From NCBI GenBank assembly GCA_904063045.1, contig CAJFCJ010000007.1, forward strand, positions 2,239,404 through 2,303,403: a stretch of DNA of 64,000 nt, read 5' to 3'. A program made the translations under genes and the position numbers. This document shows positions 20,597 to 33,115 of the stretch, piece after piece; the first letter of the stretch is position 1, and every line of letters begins with the position of its first letter. The DNA comes from Dimorphilus gyrociliatus. Its lineage: Eukaryota; Annelida; Polychaeta; Dinophilidae. Below the pieces are notes generated by a model that had not been told where the DNA came from, made no database searches, and saw nothing but the letters and a program-made list of their open reading frames with translations.

Positions 20597-23108
20597 ATGA
20601 AGCATCTTGCGTTGAAAATAACAGTTTACTATTGGCTTTTGTCGTCCGCTGTCGATTGCAAAGGTAGGCCTGATCACAGACGTAGGCTTTATTCTAGTGA
20701 AATAGACGGATGCTTAACCTTTCGTTAAAGGTTCACGTGAATTAACTACATACGCGATATGAATCTTTACCACATGACGCAGCTTTGTCTAAACTTTAAA
20801 TGGAAGTTTTTATCGTTCTTTTGTAAAGTTTTTGCAGAAAAAATTTATTTCACTGGAAGGAAAATCGATCAAATGAGATTTATTGATTTCGTATTAAGAA
20901 CCATCTATTAGGAGTCAGCTTGTTTCTTTTTCGTTCTTGCCTTTATAAGTTAGGCCTTGGTCTAGAATTAACGCGGACCGCACGGGAGCAATCTCGTTTA
21001 ACCTCGAAGCACATTCGTGCATATTATATTGATTGATGACTTAAAAAATAATATTGCAGGTGCAGGCTCAAAAATTAGAAAAAATAAAAAGCCTAAGGAT
21101 GGTTCAGGTATTGGTAGGAATGTAGGAAGCACCTCGTCAGGATCAAAAGATGGAGCTATGGCCAGCTACGATTTTTATGGATGTAAGAATTTTTATCCTA
21201 CATTCTTCTATCTAACTATTAACTTCATAAATCAAGTCTAACTGCAAATTTTCTCAATCCTCTTCCAATGTATTATAGAACCATATAGTTTTATGTTCTA
21301 ACAGTGCCGCTCAAACCACATAGGAACTTGACGCATGAAGAACGTTTGTTGGCCTATTTATTTCGCGATTACGATCCAGTTGCGAGAGCAGTTGTTGATA
21401 CCGATAAACCTGTCGACGTCTATTTAGCCTTCGTACTACTAAGAATACACGGCTTAGTATGTATTGACTTCTTCTTTCCTTTCTGTGTCTCTTTTCTTTC
21501 TTTCTCTAAATATTCTGACCGGACTATTGTCTCCAACCTAACATGTCCATCAACAGGACGAAAGGTCTCAGGTGTTAACAACTACTGGACTCGTTATTGC
21601 CGTACGTATAGTGTTGTTAGACCGGAGTGATCGTATTTTGTAGCAATGTAGTTAATAAAACGGTTGTTTGCTGTACACCTATATAGGCTTTATGCACAAA
21701 CGCGTTTCTTTAACCGAGCGCTAATATTTACGCAAGCGCTACGGCCAACTGTCGGATACGATTGTCAATGCGAATTAACGTTGTTTTTCAGGAGTGGAAT
21801 GATGGTAGATTAGAATGGAATCCTCAAGATTTCGGGAATCTTAGTGAAATTGTCGTGAAAGCTGATAAAATTTGGTTACCGGAAATCGCGGTCATGAACG
21901 GGTGAGTGAGCAGGGAAAATTAGGCAAAATGCTTTACTTTTATCCCACAGAGCCGATGAATTAAATCCCGACTTCGAACGAATAAGGGTTCTATTGAATC
22001 ATCGGGGAGAACTTCACTGGGAACCGGGAGGAATATTTCGAACGACATGCGATATCGATATTCAGTATTTTCCATTCGATAGTCAGGCTTGCCCTATGCT
22101 TATTGGAGCCTACTCGTACCATAGTGATAAAATGAACATTTCAACCTTAGCTAGTGAGATATCAACGCATGATTTTCGATTAAATGGCGAATGGCAAGTA
22201 TCAGGAACATCCGCCACAAGAAACGAAACTATCTTGGATATATCATCCGGAAAGGGTTATGCTCACGTAGTGTTTATGCTTTATTTGAAGAGACGATACC
22301 AATTTTACATGATGAACATTGTTCTGCCGTGCCTAATGCTTTCCGCTCTCATTATGATCGGCTTCTTTCTTCCGCCCGAAGCAGGCGAGAAAATTAGTCT
22401 TGGTATTAGTGTTCTCCTTGCTTTTACCGTCTTCCTCCTTATGGTTGCAGACAATATCCCTCGAACTAGTCTAGCTATTCCGCTTCTAGGTGAGTCGATC
22501 GATTTCAATTACGATTCGGAATGTACTTCTTGAGTATTTCAATTAAAATTCTTTACTTCGCAGTTTTATACTTGACTGCAACTATGACCCTTGGTACTCT
22601 GTCAGTGTGTTTGACAGTTTTTGTGCTGAACGTTCACCATCGGAATCCTCGTTTTCCCGTCAAACCAATTCTACGGACAGCAATACTACGGTATTTGGCA
22701 AGAGTTTTGCGTATTCGAACAACTATGAATTGCAGTCGGGCGGAAAATCGTGTTTACATAAGATCGGGGAATAAGAACGGAAGACCAGAGGACAATAATG
22801 GACTGATGGTTGACGAAGTTGAGTTGCTATCATTAACTAAAGTTAACCATGGCAAAAGCGTGCAGGTCAGTAATGGGCCAAAGAACTCAAAAAATTCATT
22901 GATTCTTCGGCGAACGGAAATCGACGATGAAGTGACTGCGGCGGATTATTCGCAAGATTGGCATGAGCTCGCCATGGTATTAGATAGACTCTTCTTTTGG
23001 TGCCTTTTTATTGCTATGAGCCTATCAGCTGTTTTTATTCTCCTTTATCCAAAGTATATGGGTTTAGAAAACAGGCAATCAGGCGAAGCAGTTTCTACAC
23101 TTGAATGA
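20597..23108 (+). CDS. Cys-loop receptor subunit B, non-alpha nicotinic-like
   Basis: Exons 20597-20663, 21060-21182, 21305-21456, 21557-21601, 21792-21901, 21951-22489 and 22564-23108 join in phase to 526 residues. Exon 1 encodes a signal peptide (MKHLALKITVYYWLLSSAVDC). The rest is a complete subunit: Cys-loop CDIDIQYFPFDSQAC; M1 IVLPCLMLSALIMIGFFLPP; M2 GEKISLGISVLLAF with -1' Glu; M3 and M4 present. Loop C lacks the vicinal cysteine pair (ILDISSGKGY), so it is non-alpha by definition. The loop-B Trp is Tyr (LIGAYSYH), loop A Tyr is Met (IAVMNG) and the loop D Trp is absent (TTTGLVIAEW). It shares exon boundaries with gene A and lies 0.8 kb downstream of it, so the two are tandem duplicates and possible heteromer partners. 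The native ligand may not be acetylcholine. Confidence 0.9.
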
Positions 23109-24095
23109 TCTATAACGCCATCTCCATTGTTTTTTCGGATGAAAACCTTCTCAGATAAAGGCACGTGAATAATGTACTGTCTTTATCCAGGAGAAAAAAT
23201 AACAGCTCCATTAATATAATCTGGTAACATTGTAAGGAAACACAGAAAAGCTGGAAAACTCAGAAGATGTTTCTATCTTTAATTATCAGCCAGTACTCAC
23301 TCGCCTTCTGTCATAAACGAGAAAATTCTTAGCGGCTTCGGTTATAATCTACAAGCAATCAGCGAGTATGAAAACCAGTCTTTAAATTCTCTTCAGGGGA
23401 AGCTCTGGACTTTTATAGTTCACGGAATACATAAAGCTTTCACTATATAGAACGTAAACTAATCGATAATATCAAATTTGATCTCTTTCCATGGAGATAT
23501 TAGCCGTGTTGGGGTTGTAGTTAGGGCTAAAAAGGTTAGAGTTGACTTTATTATCACTATCAAAAAGATATCACTTACTAAAAATCGATAGAATGATGGA
23601 ATTCCATTCGAAGAATCTCTCTGCTTATTTCATTGGAGAAATCTAAAACAGTATTTTATATCGACTTAAAAAAAAACGAAAAGAGAATTTTATTGAAAAT
23701 TAATAAATTAGCAAAATTATTCATCAACTTACTAATTTATAAAGCGAAAATGTCTATTGTCATCGGACAAGGCACAAATTTGTCAAAACTGTTTCTTAAA
23801 GTCAGTCTCATGACGTTAATGTTTGTTGGTGCTATTTTAATTGGGCGGGAAACGTAGATATTTTATTTTTAATGTCAAAAATTTTCTAGATTCTTAACCA
23901 GTTTGTATTGTGTTTACTAAATAGGCTCTTCCTTTTATTATTATTATTATTATTTTTCATTATTATTATTATTCAAAATGGTTTCTTTAATTACAGACAA
24001 GTAACGAAGTAGACAAGTTTTCGCAGATTTTTTTTTCAGAGTCAGATTAAACAAAAACAAACTTACCTAACACGAGTGAAACACTAAAAAACTTT
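23109..24095. other. Convergent spacer, receptor B and RBM45
   Basis: AT-rich, with an (ATT)n tract at about 23936-23973. A 74-codon open frame at 23633-23857 has intron-like composition and no recognisable domain. No gene seen. Confidence 0.55.
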
Positions 24096-26087
24096 TTATT
24101 TCGGTCTTTTGGCATCAGGTTCAGTTTCATCAGCTTCATTGGCTGCCCTCTTCTTAAAAGCGTAGTTAGGATCTGCAACAACAACTCTCATAAGTTGTCC
24201 TGCAACTTCTTTTCCATTTATGGCCTCAATTGCTGCTTGAGCACTCTCTAGTGTCCCGTACTTTGCAAAACCGTAATTCTTGCCCGGTAAAAAGTAAGCA
24301 TCGATTAGGTTGCCATAACGACAGAACAAATTTCTTAACACACTGTCACTAAAATATGTTGGCTTGGCAACTATAAATAGTCTTTCACCACATTCCATCT
24401 GAAAATTATGAGCATTATAGGGGAAATTCTATTAAACGATGATAGTACCTGTGGAACCATTTCTTTGATTTCTGGGACTAGAAATGCGCAGTAGCGAACG
24501 CGAACAAGTTGACTTGTTGCTGAAAAGATATTTGCTTTTTCTTCTTCTCCTTCCTTGCCTTTCAGTAAGCTTGTGGCTTTAATGACATTATCAAGGATAT
24601 TTTGTATGTTGTCCTTCTCTTCTCCAGTCGTTGCCTGGCTTAATTTTTCTGTGAGCTCTATTAAATTAGCTTCTAACCGGCTTATTTCTGAAGCTTTCTG
24701 CTCTTGTTTGTATATAGCAACACAAACTGTTGAACCATTCGGGAAAAGGAAACCATCAATTCTGTCCTTAGCATAGGCCGCACAAGCCGAATCCCCGTAT
24801 CTAACAGTTCCCTCTCCTCTTGAGGAGTCAAATGCACAGGATTCAAAACTTGGAACAATCCTAAACAAATGCTCAATATTTTCGGCTGTAATACCCTTAC
24901 CAGTTTGAACATGCAGTGTTAATTTCCCGTCATTAGGGAAGTTACTGATGACATCAGTTGCGTTAATAGCCCTTTGTGGTACTATACTAGGTTTCAATTC
25001 GTACGAATAGGGATCATTGAACGAACCAAAATGGCTTTTATGATACGTCATATCCTCGTAATTGTCATCGTAAAAGCCATCGTTACCGCAAACCCCGTTA
25101 AATGACATCGGTTCCGGACCGAGATTATTTTGTCTGTACATATTGGATGAAAAGTCTTGATTGAATACTTCATAATTGCTAAATTTAGAATCTGTAAAGT
25201 CTTCGTATCCTCCTCCCCTAATACCATCTGTCATCATTCCACCTTGCACCCTTTCGCTTTTAGGCCTCTCCTCCGCAAACAAAGGTTTATAGTTTTCTGG
25301 AACATTCTCTAAAGCTTTGGCTGCACAATAAGGCCTTTTAAATGTCACAAAGCATAAACCTCGCGATTTTCCATTTTCTTTATTCATTAGCAATTTAACA
25401 TGCTGAATTTCACCAAACTCACCAAATTCAACTTTCAAGTCATCAACTGTTTTATCAGTTGGAATTCTGCAGAATATACGTCTTCCTTTTTCCTCGTTTT
25501 TATCACCCGACCCACGAGATTCTTTACTCATTGCTAACATACACTATAGTTAAGCGAATTGCAATTAAAATAATTAAATGATAAATTAGTGAATAAACCT
25601 TTAGACGATCGTTAGCAGACTCATTCAACGGTTTTCCGTTCATCTCTTCTATGGCCAAAGCAGCCTCAGATGCTTTAGAGAAGGTGATAAAGGTGTATAC
25701 TGAAAACATTAACGTTAGAAATGAAATTATATCTATTTTAATGAAATCAGAAATAACAAGTCAACTCCAATTAAGTTCGAAAAAAAGCAAAAATACACCG
25801 GATAATCAATTATTTAGAAAGTTCGTACCTTTTCTTTCATCTTTTTTTTGCTGTCGAAAATTTGTGATTTCTCCGTATTGAGAAAAAACTTGTTTAAATT
25901 CGTCCTCAGGGTAACTATTACCACATATTATAAATATTGCGTTATATAATGGACGTTCCGGCTCTTTCCTGTTGTTTTTAACCTTGCCTCCTCTATTATA
26001 ATTTCCAGGTGGAGGGTTTATTTGGTGGATCATTGGTTGTATTATTCCACCTCGACCCCTTCCCCTTCCTCTAGGATTTCTTATCAT
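24096..26087 (-). CDS. RBM45: RBM45-like RNA-binding protein (four RRMs)
   Basis: Four exons (26087-25829, 25699-25599, 25543-24449, 24398-24096) join in phase to 585 residues. It starts with an RG-rich segment (RGRGRGRGGI), which vertebrate RBM45 lacks. RRM1 follows (FIICGNSYPEDEFKQVFSQYGEI ... SVYTFITFSKASEAALAIEEMNG), then RRM2 (RRIFCRIPTDKTVDDLKVEFGEFGEIQ ... GLCFVTF), a divergent third RRM around KLTLHVQTGKGITAENIEHLF, and C-terminal RRM4 (RLFIVAKPTYFSDSVLRNLFCRYGNLIDAYFL) ending in KKRAANEADETEPDAKRPK. The C-terminal block and domain order match RBM45, a nuclear RNA-binding protein linked to development, m6A machinery and ALS inclusions in vertebrates. It shares a 208-bp head-to-head promoter with TMEM106. 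Confidence 0.88.
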
Positions 26088-26295
26088 TGCCGGTTTTTCG
26101 CACAGAACCCTTAAAATGGCGTATTTTTCTTCAGTGCGGATCTATTATTGTCCACCAAAATATTACTCTAAAGAGTCGAAAGACTACTGTGTATAACAGT
26201 CATGTGACAAGATTTCGCTGAGAGATTTAAGACAATTGGCTTTGTTGATTAATTAAGATATTTATTTTCTCTGGTATAATAATTATATTAAAGAC
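26088..26295. promoter_or_regulatory. Bidirectional promoter, RBM45 and TMEM106
   Basis: Only 208 bp separate the divergent start codons. An AAAATGGCG motif (YY1-like) sits near 26112. No TATA box is clear. Confidence 0.5.
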
Positions 26296-27189
26296 ATGTC
26301 AACAGAATATCTCTGCGATTCAGTGGACGATTCTCCTAGTACTGAATCAGTAACAGTAAAATGTCCAAGCTGTAGAGGAAGCGGACGTATTCCAAAAGAA
26401 TACGAATCTCAACTTGTAGCGATTATCCCGGTAAGAGACAAACGTCTGAAGCCAAGAAGGACGTGGCTATGGATCGTCCTGACTTTGGCCATTTGTATTA
26501 TACTTGCCAGTTTATTGGGCTTCTTCTTGGCTCCGAGGAGCGTCAAATTAAGTTTGAGAAGTAACCATTTAAATGGAACAAAAATATATGACAATAATGC
26601 ATCCGATTTTACGCAGTCTGATGTTAAAGTAATCTCAATTGTAAGATATTAAACAGTAACCAAAAAGTATAATAGTGTTTAGCTTTTCTCCTTTCCTCGC
26701 AGCTATCCTATAAAATAACGAATACAAATTTCTATCCAATCTACATTTCAAAACTTCAAATGACAATTTCAACACTTGGAGATTTCGATTCACCTGTACA
26801 AGCAGGTCGTATAATTGATAATAGTAAGTTTGAAATAGCCTTGAAATCTGAAGCTAATCATAATATTAACGCAACAATGGAATTACGAAGTGTCATGGGG
26901 CAAGTATAGCATAAATATAGGATACATCTATAAATATACTTAACATATTTTGTAACAGATTCTTATGTCATAGATCATATCCAGCTAGACTATTTGTCGG
27001 GTAGGTAATTTAAGATAAAATTCTAATTAAACTGGTTACTTTATTATATTCTCTCATTTTTTCCCTTTCTTTCTCTCTCTCTCTCTCTCTATTAATAGCA
27101 CCGTATTGTATGGATCCCAGCTTGGTTACTCAATTAATATGAACTTCGATGAAGAATTTCATTTGCACTGTTTATCCTCTGGCAGTTAA
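26296..27189 (+). CDS. TMEM106: TMEM106-family lysosomal membrane protein
   Basis: Four exons (26296-26640, 26703-26899, 26959-27000, 27099-27189) give 224 residues. The cytoplasmic N-terminus carries the CPSCRGSGRIP zinc-binding-like CxxC motif and QLVAIIPVRDKRLKPRRT, both diagnostic of TMEM106A/B/C. One membrane helix follows (LWIVLTLAICIILASLLGFFL). The lumenal part includes ITNTNFYPIYI, FLCHRSYPARLFV and TVLYGSQ blocks of the TMEM106 beta-sandwich. In vertebrates TMEM106B controls lysosome size and acidification. Intron 2 has a GC donor (26900-26901, GGG|GCAAGTA) with AG acceptor; reading through gives an immediate stop, so the GC-AG splice is needed. Length is close to the 250-275 residues of the family. 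Confidence 0.87.
27071..27090. repeat. (CT)n tract in TMEM106 last intron
   Basis: A pure CT run forms the polypyrimidine tract before the final acceptor. Confidence 0.85.
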
Positions 27190-29203
27190 CAATTATTAGA
27201 CGTCGTCAATTATTCTCTTATAAGTCGATAAAAACATATTGCATTCATCTGATGTTGAAAATTATTAAACTATTCAACAAGAATACAGGAAATAGTCTAC
27301 TGTATTTTATCATTTAAATTTATAGACTGGACGAAGAAATTACTTTAATATTTAAGTAATTAAATACTTCTGCAAGTGTTTTTTTTTAGAGAGTCGAATT
27401 TGCTGAAAAGTGAAGGAAATATATGTGTTATTAATTACTTGAATTAGTGCGTAAAGTTGAAACTGTACCTTTATTTATGTATTTTTCGTTAATTATGTAA
27501 AGAAACAATGTGAAAATTTATTTCTAATTAAAACGGATCTTATATTCTGATAGTTCCATATATATTATATCTATTTCCCTTTTAATTTTGTTATAATTAT
27601 TCCAAGATCCTTATGAAATATTAATATATGTTTTTAATAATTATTACAAGAATTCTGAGAATTGAAGATTATAGAATTGTATTTATATTAGCATCAAACT
27701 TACTAATTATTGACATTTTACTGATTAAATAAAGACAGAAATAGAACGGAAATTACTGTTGCAAAAACATCTTGTTCCGCATTAATTAAAAAGAAGCCAA
27801 AATATAAGATTATGATTAGAATGAGTGACAAATTGAGGTATATTATAGTTCATTAGGCTGGAAATTTCGAATTTATACGAGATCATTTTATATGTAGAAG
27901 TTTATTTGTATTGATTTGACTTATACATTCCAACGTATCATTATTAGGTAAACAAACTAAAAAATTGGTAATTCTAGGGATAAAAGGCTAATTGACAAAA
28001 CAAATTAGGTTAACAAAATACGTTTTCAATTACTAAATAGTATTTAATTAACTGTATAACTTTTCTAGGATCTGAGATATTCTGCAAGGAATTTTAAGTT
28101 CTTTTATTTCTCTTTTATAAGAACAACCTATCCAATACACATTAAGCCTACGATGCTAACTGTATTTAAGGATAATGAAGTTGATTATTATAGTATAGAA
28201 GGTATTTGCATGCATAATATAATAGAGTAAGGTAAATACCTCTCCCTCACACGCATACACACACATATATACAGTATATATTATATATATACTTTATATA
28301 TATTCTCTCTCCCTCCCTCTAAAAATTATTATCAATGTGTTCTCACTACGGAAAATCTGATTCTTATTCCTGACTCGTTCTTCTTTGAAAAGGGCGCTAA
28401 ATTTGGCTAATTTAAAAAAAAAATAAGTTCGATGAAGAGCTCTCTTTGTAGAAATTAAATAAACTAGTCAATTTAACACCGTCTGTAAATAATAATAGTT
28501 ATCCTTGTAGACTGATAAGATATAGAAAATTTCCTCTAATTCTTCAATTCAATTTTCATAAATTTAAAGATTTTGAAACATATACTTTCTGGTATGGTTT
28601 GCATTTTCCAGAAATCTTGTTTAACGAATACGATATCATTAGCCATGTTGAATTAACTTTGTAATCTGATTACGTTCACAGACGTCGGCTTAATGTATAT
28701 TAATCCAATTTCAGTTATTGTTCATATAGAAAAAAGGCACACTCTATACGAGATGGCTTTAAAGAAATTTTTGTTCATTGCCATAATTGTGACAAAAGGA
28801 TAACGTCCTCATAATTTAAAGATGTTTAGAACGGAATTTGAGAATATAGCTTTGGAAAAGAATGGTCAATTATTGAAATTTTTAGGATTATATAGGTTAT
28901 TTTTTCTCTTTAGATCAAATTTTCGGGTGAAAAGACTATAAACAGTGTTTAAAATTGAGATTTTTTAATAACAATCAATTATATATATATATGCAAATAA
29001 GGATTTTGAGTATGTAAATGTGATTGCATTCGAAGGCAATTTGCGAATGTTTAAGTATTGAATTAAACGCTTTTTCGCGACGCCATCTATTGCTTATGTT
29101 ATCCCAAGTATAATAATATATATATTAGTATATGGTATATGTATAATTTCTTAAGGGTCTTTTTATTCGTGAAATTGTATAGTTAAAATATTATCTTCTT
29201 TTC
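27190..29203. other. Convergent intergenic region, TMEM106 and DPP7-like gene
   Basis: About 2 kb of AT-rich sequence with short TA and CT microsatellites (28250-28320 and 28980-28995). No open frame with coding character, no RNA gene and no terminal repeats were recognised on either strand. Confidence 0.55.
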
Positions 29204-31060
29204 TTAGTATTCTCTGATCCACTTCTCTATATAATGCTCTTCCATCTTGCGTACTTGTCTAACGGACGGTGGATCCAAAGGATTTTGACCTCTGTTTGTA
29301 TATGTGTATACAGTATAAACAATTACTAGGCTACCGTATTAAAATCTAGATTTACCTTAAATCGAGATGATGGGCGCCACCGATTACTATTAAAGAAATT
29401 AATCGATCTTTTATGCTATATAAAACCTGGAGAAAGCAAAAAAAAGAACGATAAAAACGCAAGAGTATTCTATATATATCATAAAAAATCCTTACACCGC
29501 CACCATGCCACGGATCCAAGTTTCCATTAGAAAATATTATATTCGACGTTTGATTTATACCTGTGTTAGGTTTTTAAAATCTCAAAGTAAACATAGAAAA
29601 AAAAGGAATGCAAAAAAAAGAAAACTGAATAAAATAATATTTACTTACTTTCCATTCCAAAATCAATTTCGTTAAAAGTACTCCAATCAGTCACATTCCA
29701 TCGTTGACTGCAGTAATTCTTCCTATCATCCATAGTAAATGGCATATCAGCAAACATATCAGTTTTCGAATTCGTTCCACCTGGAGACAGTAATTCAGTG
29801 CAAGCCTGAAAAATTTTGTATTTTGTTACAGTAATTTTGTATAGGTCAAATCAAGTGATAAAATGTTTCTTTCTTTACCTGATAGTCCCAGGCTAATCCA
29901 TCATTACCTACACCGCAGCCGCTAGTATCCGAGCACGCAACGTATTCCTTGTAAATATCATGGCATTGTTTGTCACCGTATAGCATAGAAACTACTTGAG
30001 CAAGCCCATCGTAAGGGTTTACAGAAAACTCTTTTGATATTATATCACAGGATTTCTATTATTTGTTTGTTTAATTAAGCATTATTATTTTATTAAAGGA
30101 TATGACATACTTTGACTGGGAATCCTGGTAGATTTCCCAAGAAAGAGGCAGGATAAGGATAATTTACCATCGCAATTGTTACAAAAGCGTTTCTTATCCA
30201 ACCTAAAAACTGATTTAAACCAGCCTCATCAGTTAGAGGTTTGCAGAGGTTAAATTTGTTAGAGATAACTGCGTAATCTTTCTTGATAGTAATATGCTTT
30301 ATAGTTGTTCTGATTTTATCAGCGCATCCTTCATCAGCAAACGATTTAGTAACACTTTGGAAAAAATATCTATCTCTGTAAGTTGGATTAACAATAGATA
30401 AAACGGGAGCGCTAGCTGCAATTCCTCCTTGTATTATACCCGGATATTTTAGTTTCAGGTAAGCGGTCAACATTCCCCCATAGCTACCACCGAAGGAGAT
30501 CACTGGTGCCTTAATGTTTAGCTTCCTCTTAACGCTGGTAATAATAAGGGCAAAATCGGCTAAAACCTGATTGATACTCAGATAGCCAACATTATCTGAA
30601 GTGAAGCTGTCTACTGGTCCAAATGGTAATGATTTGCCATAGTAACGCTAAAAGAAGTGTAGTTTTATAAATATAAATGAATTATAGACTTGCCATCTTA
30701 CATGTTCAGCAAACACTACTAGAGCATTAAATTTCGGTGCGATATCGAACACAAAACCTGTGTTATTCCAAAATTGTTCGATATTCCCCTCATTTCCAGT
30801 ATAGAAAAATACGGGAGATGAGGAAGTTCCCCACCATTTGTCTGATAAGGATTATCAAGATTAATTACAGAAGAAATCGAAACGGAATTGATTTATTCAC
30901 CTTGTATAAGAATTCGCTGTTTGAAATAGCGAAGATCCTGATTATTAAAGTGATCTAATTTTTGAGTTATATAGTCCTCTTTAAATGGATAAGCAATTAC
31001 TGTTACAACTTGAAAAAGAAAGAAAATTTTTACGGCTATGGAAATTGTGTACGTCGCCAT
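29204..31060 (-). CDS. DPP7: DPP7-like lysosomal serine peptidase (family S28)
   Basis: Eight exons (31060-30901, 30841-30702, 30647-30111, 30055-29879, 29805-29649, 29560-29496, 29426-29356, 29291-29204) join in phase to 464 residues (human DPP7 492). A signal peptide (MATYTISIAVKIFFLF...) precedes QKLDHFNNQDLRYFKQR. The nucleophile Ser is in SFGGSYGGML, the catalytic Asp in FSNGNLDPW, and the His in GGAHHLDLR. It is closer to DPP7 (DPP2/quiescent-cell proline dipeptidase) than to PRCP at ASAPVLS, NAFVTIAMVNYPYP, GCGVG and AWDYQACTE. The family removes dipeptides after Pro/Ala in vesicles and lysosomes; PRCP remains a weaker alternative. All catalytic parts are intact. Confidence 0.9.
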
Positions 31061-31504
31061 ATTAACTGTCATGTGATAGTTTGTTTTTTTTTTATCTCAA
31101 GAATAAAAATAAAATAATTCAATTTCTGTACTTAAAAATTATAGATACTTTATTGTGACAATGCATAAGAACTTTTTTGTTAAAGTGAAAAAGTTATCAA
31201 TGGGTTTAGTTACTTAAAGTGTGTTCGGAACTTTGAAACTTAAAGGTGGAATACGTAACCACGCTAGGGCTGGAGTAAAATATAATATTTGAATTAAGTT
31301 CTATTTCAATAAGAAAGAACTTTTCCGCTAGTCTTTACAAGTTTACAATAGAGAAAAGAATTGAAGGAATGTTGAACTAGTGCTTCTTCTGATTGGTCAA
31401 ATGGCAGCCTCTTTGAAATTTCTGCACTTATTATAATGAAAAAGTAGTGATTGATACACGAATCATAAGGTTATTCAACTACGTTATAGTAATTTAGAAC
31501 AAAG

Positions 31505-31548
<44 letters not shown>

Positions 31549-33115
31549 ACGAAATCAAACACTTTAAGAGTTATAATAATAAATTTAGAGTTGTTTAAAT
31601 TTTCTTAAAAGATTAAAAAAACAATAGATAAGGTAATTAAATAGGCAATTTCTCTTTCTTCCTAGAATAACGTAAATGTATGAAGTACTATCAAATATGT
31701 GATTAAAAATTTCTTCTAAGCACAATATTTGAAGAGACTTATCAAGGAAATTTTTCAAAGCACATGTAATAAACCAAAGTTTTGTTGAAGATATAGAAGA
31801 GCTTCGCACCTCTCCCTTCTTTATAGAATTTCAAGATTATTCATAATTTTCTTTTATGAATAATAATTTGCATTAGAGAATTCCTACGAAACCCTTTTCC
31901 ATTAAATATGGAATGATAAGAATTTATTACTTTTAACGTAAGAAATGTTAAGTAATGAAATAAAAAAAGGTCTTATACTTCTTTCATTCAACATTGAAAT
32001 CTCTTAGCGATAAATGGCTGAAATATTAATATATTATTTGCTTATACTTTGAAAATGGCTTATATTATATTAAAGAACTTTTCCTCAATTTATCGATTGT
32101 ATTGAGAGCCAATAATAGCCAACTCAATGATCAATACCAAAGTCGAAATATGAATGGTAATCAAATATCTCTATAAAGATAGACATAGGTGGTTACCTAA
32201 TCCGAAAACGAAAATGGCCAGTTCATAGTGAATTTTGAAGACTAACCACAAAGGGTAACGTGTATTCAAGGCGATTTTAACAACAGCATTGGCCTGTAGA
32301 CCACTCTTTCCCTAATACACGCCCTTTACTCAGCCGTAAGTTGTAGTTCTGGTAAGTTCACTTTTTCAGTTATTATTTTGTTCTTTAATTTTTATATACG
32401 ATTCTTTTGGACTAGATATAACTACACCGTAAGATTAATTATTAACTTAGGTTAATCTTATAAATGTAGAAAAAATGAAACTTTTCTTTTACGCATTTAA
32501 GATTATCCTGACGAATGTAAACTGGTTACTAGAATAAATACTTACTATTAGTTTATCTATTAAAGTAATAATCATTAATCTATCGAAATATGAATTTTAA
32601 ATATTAATATTTTTAATACTTTATTTAGTTTCTATTAGACTAAAAATTCCTAAATTGCTGACATTGTAAGATGAGCTAGAATTCTAGTTATCATCGGCAT
32701 CTTGTAGTTTTTTTTAACTATTCAATTAATTGTTTAAAACTTCAATTAAAATAAAAGTTATTCTATAAATTGAACTTTTAAAAGTCTTTTATTCAAGTTT
32801 AATATGATAGGATCGTGATTTATTCGTTCAATTATTGTACCGTATCTACGAAGCGACCTCGTAGGCCTATTCGAGGCGTGGTCTTTATGTGTGAAATTTT
32901 CTACCATCTAATACCAGTCATCAGTCACAGGTCATCAATAGGTGTTTAGATTTTCTAAATATACCAAATAAGATTAGGTATAAATATAGTATACTTTGAT
33001 TATACATTGTAGTATTGAAGTCGCCATATTACAAACTATCGTAAGATTGTCCACACCCATCAATAATTGGGCGGGGTTTTTTTCTTGACAGTTCTCTTCC
33101 ATTTGAAATTCAACC
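31061..33115. other. Divergent intergenic region, DPP7-like and DUF1399 gene
   Basis: Two kilobases of AT-rich sequence. A less AT-rich island at about 32290-32352 ends in a donor-like CTGGTAAGTT and may be an untranslated first exon of the DUF1399 gene. Nothing else stands out apart from the GA microsatellite. Confidence 0.45.
31509..31546. repeat. (GA)n microsatellite
   Basis: About 19 uninterrupted GA units. Confidence 0.95.

Noticed and set aside
23936-23973. (ATT)n run considered as a possible CRISPR-like or satellite array
   Set aside because: Simple trinucleotide microsatellite without spacers.
30737-30958. 73-codon plus-strand frame
   Set aside because: Antisense to exons 1 and 2 of the DPP7-like gene.
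29204-31060. Assignment as PRCP (lysosomal Pro-X carboxypeptidase)
   Set aside because: The S28 core fits both, but FLGNLPGFPVK, GCGVGND and AWDYQACTE regions resemble DPP7 more closely; kept as an alternative only.
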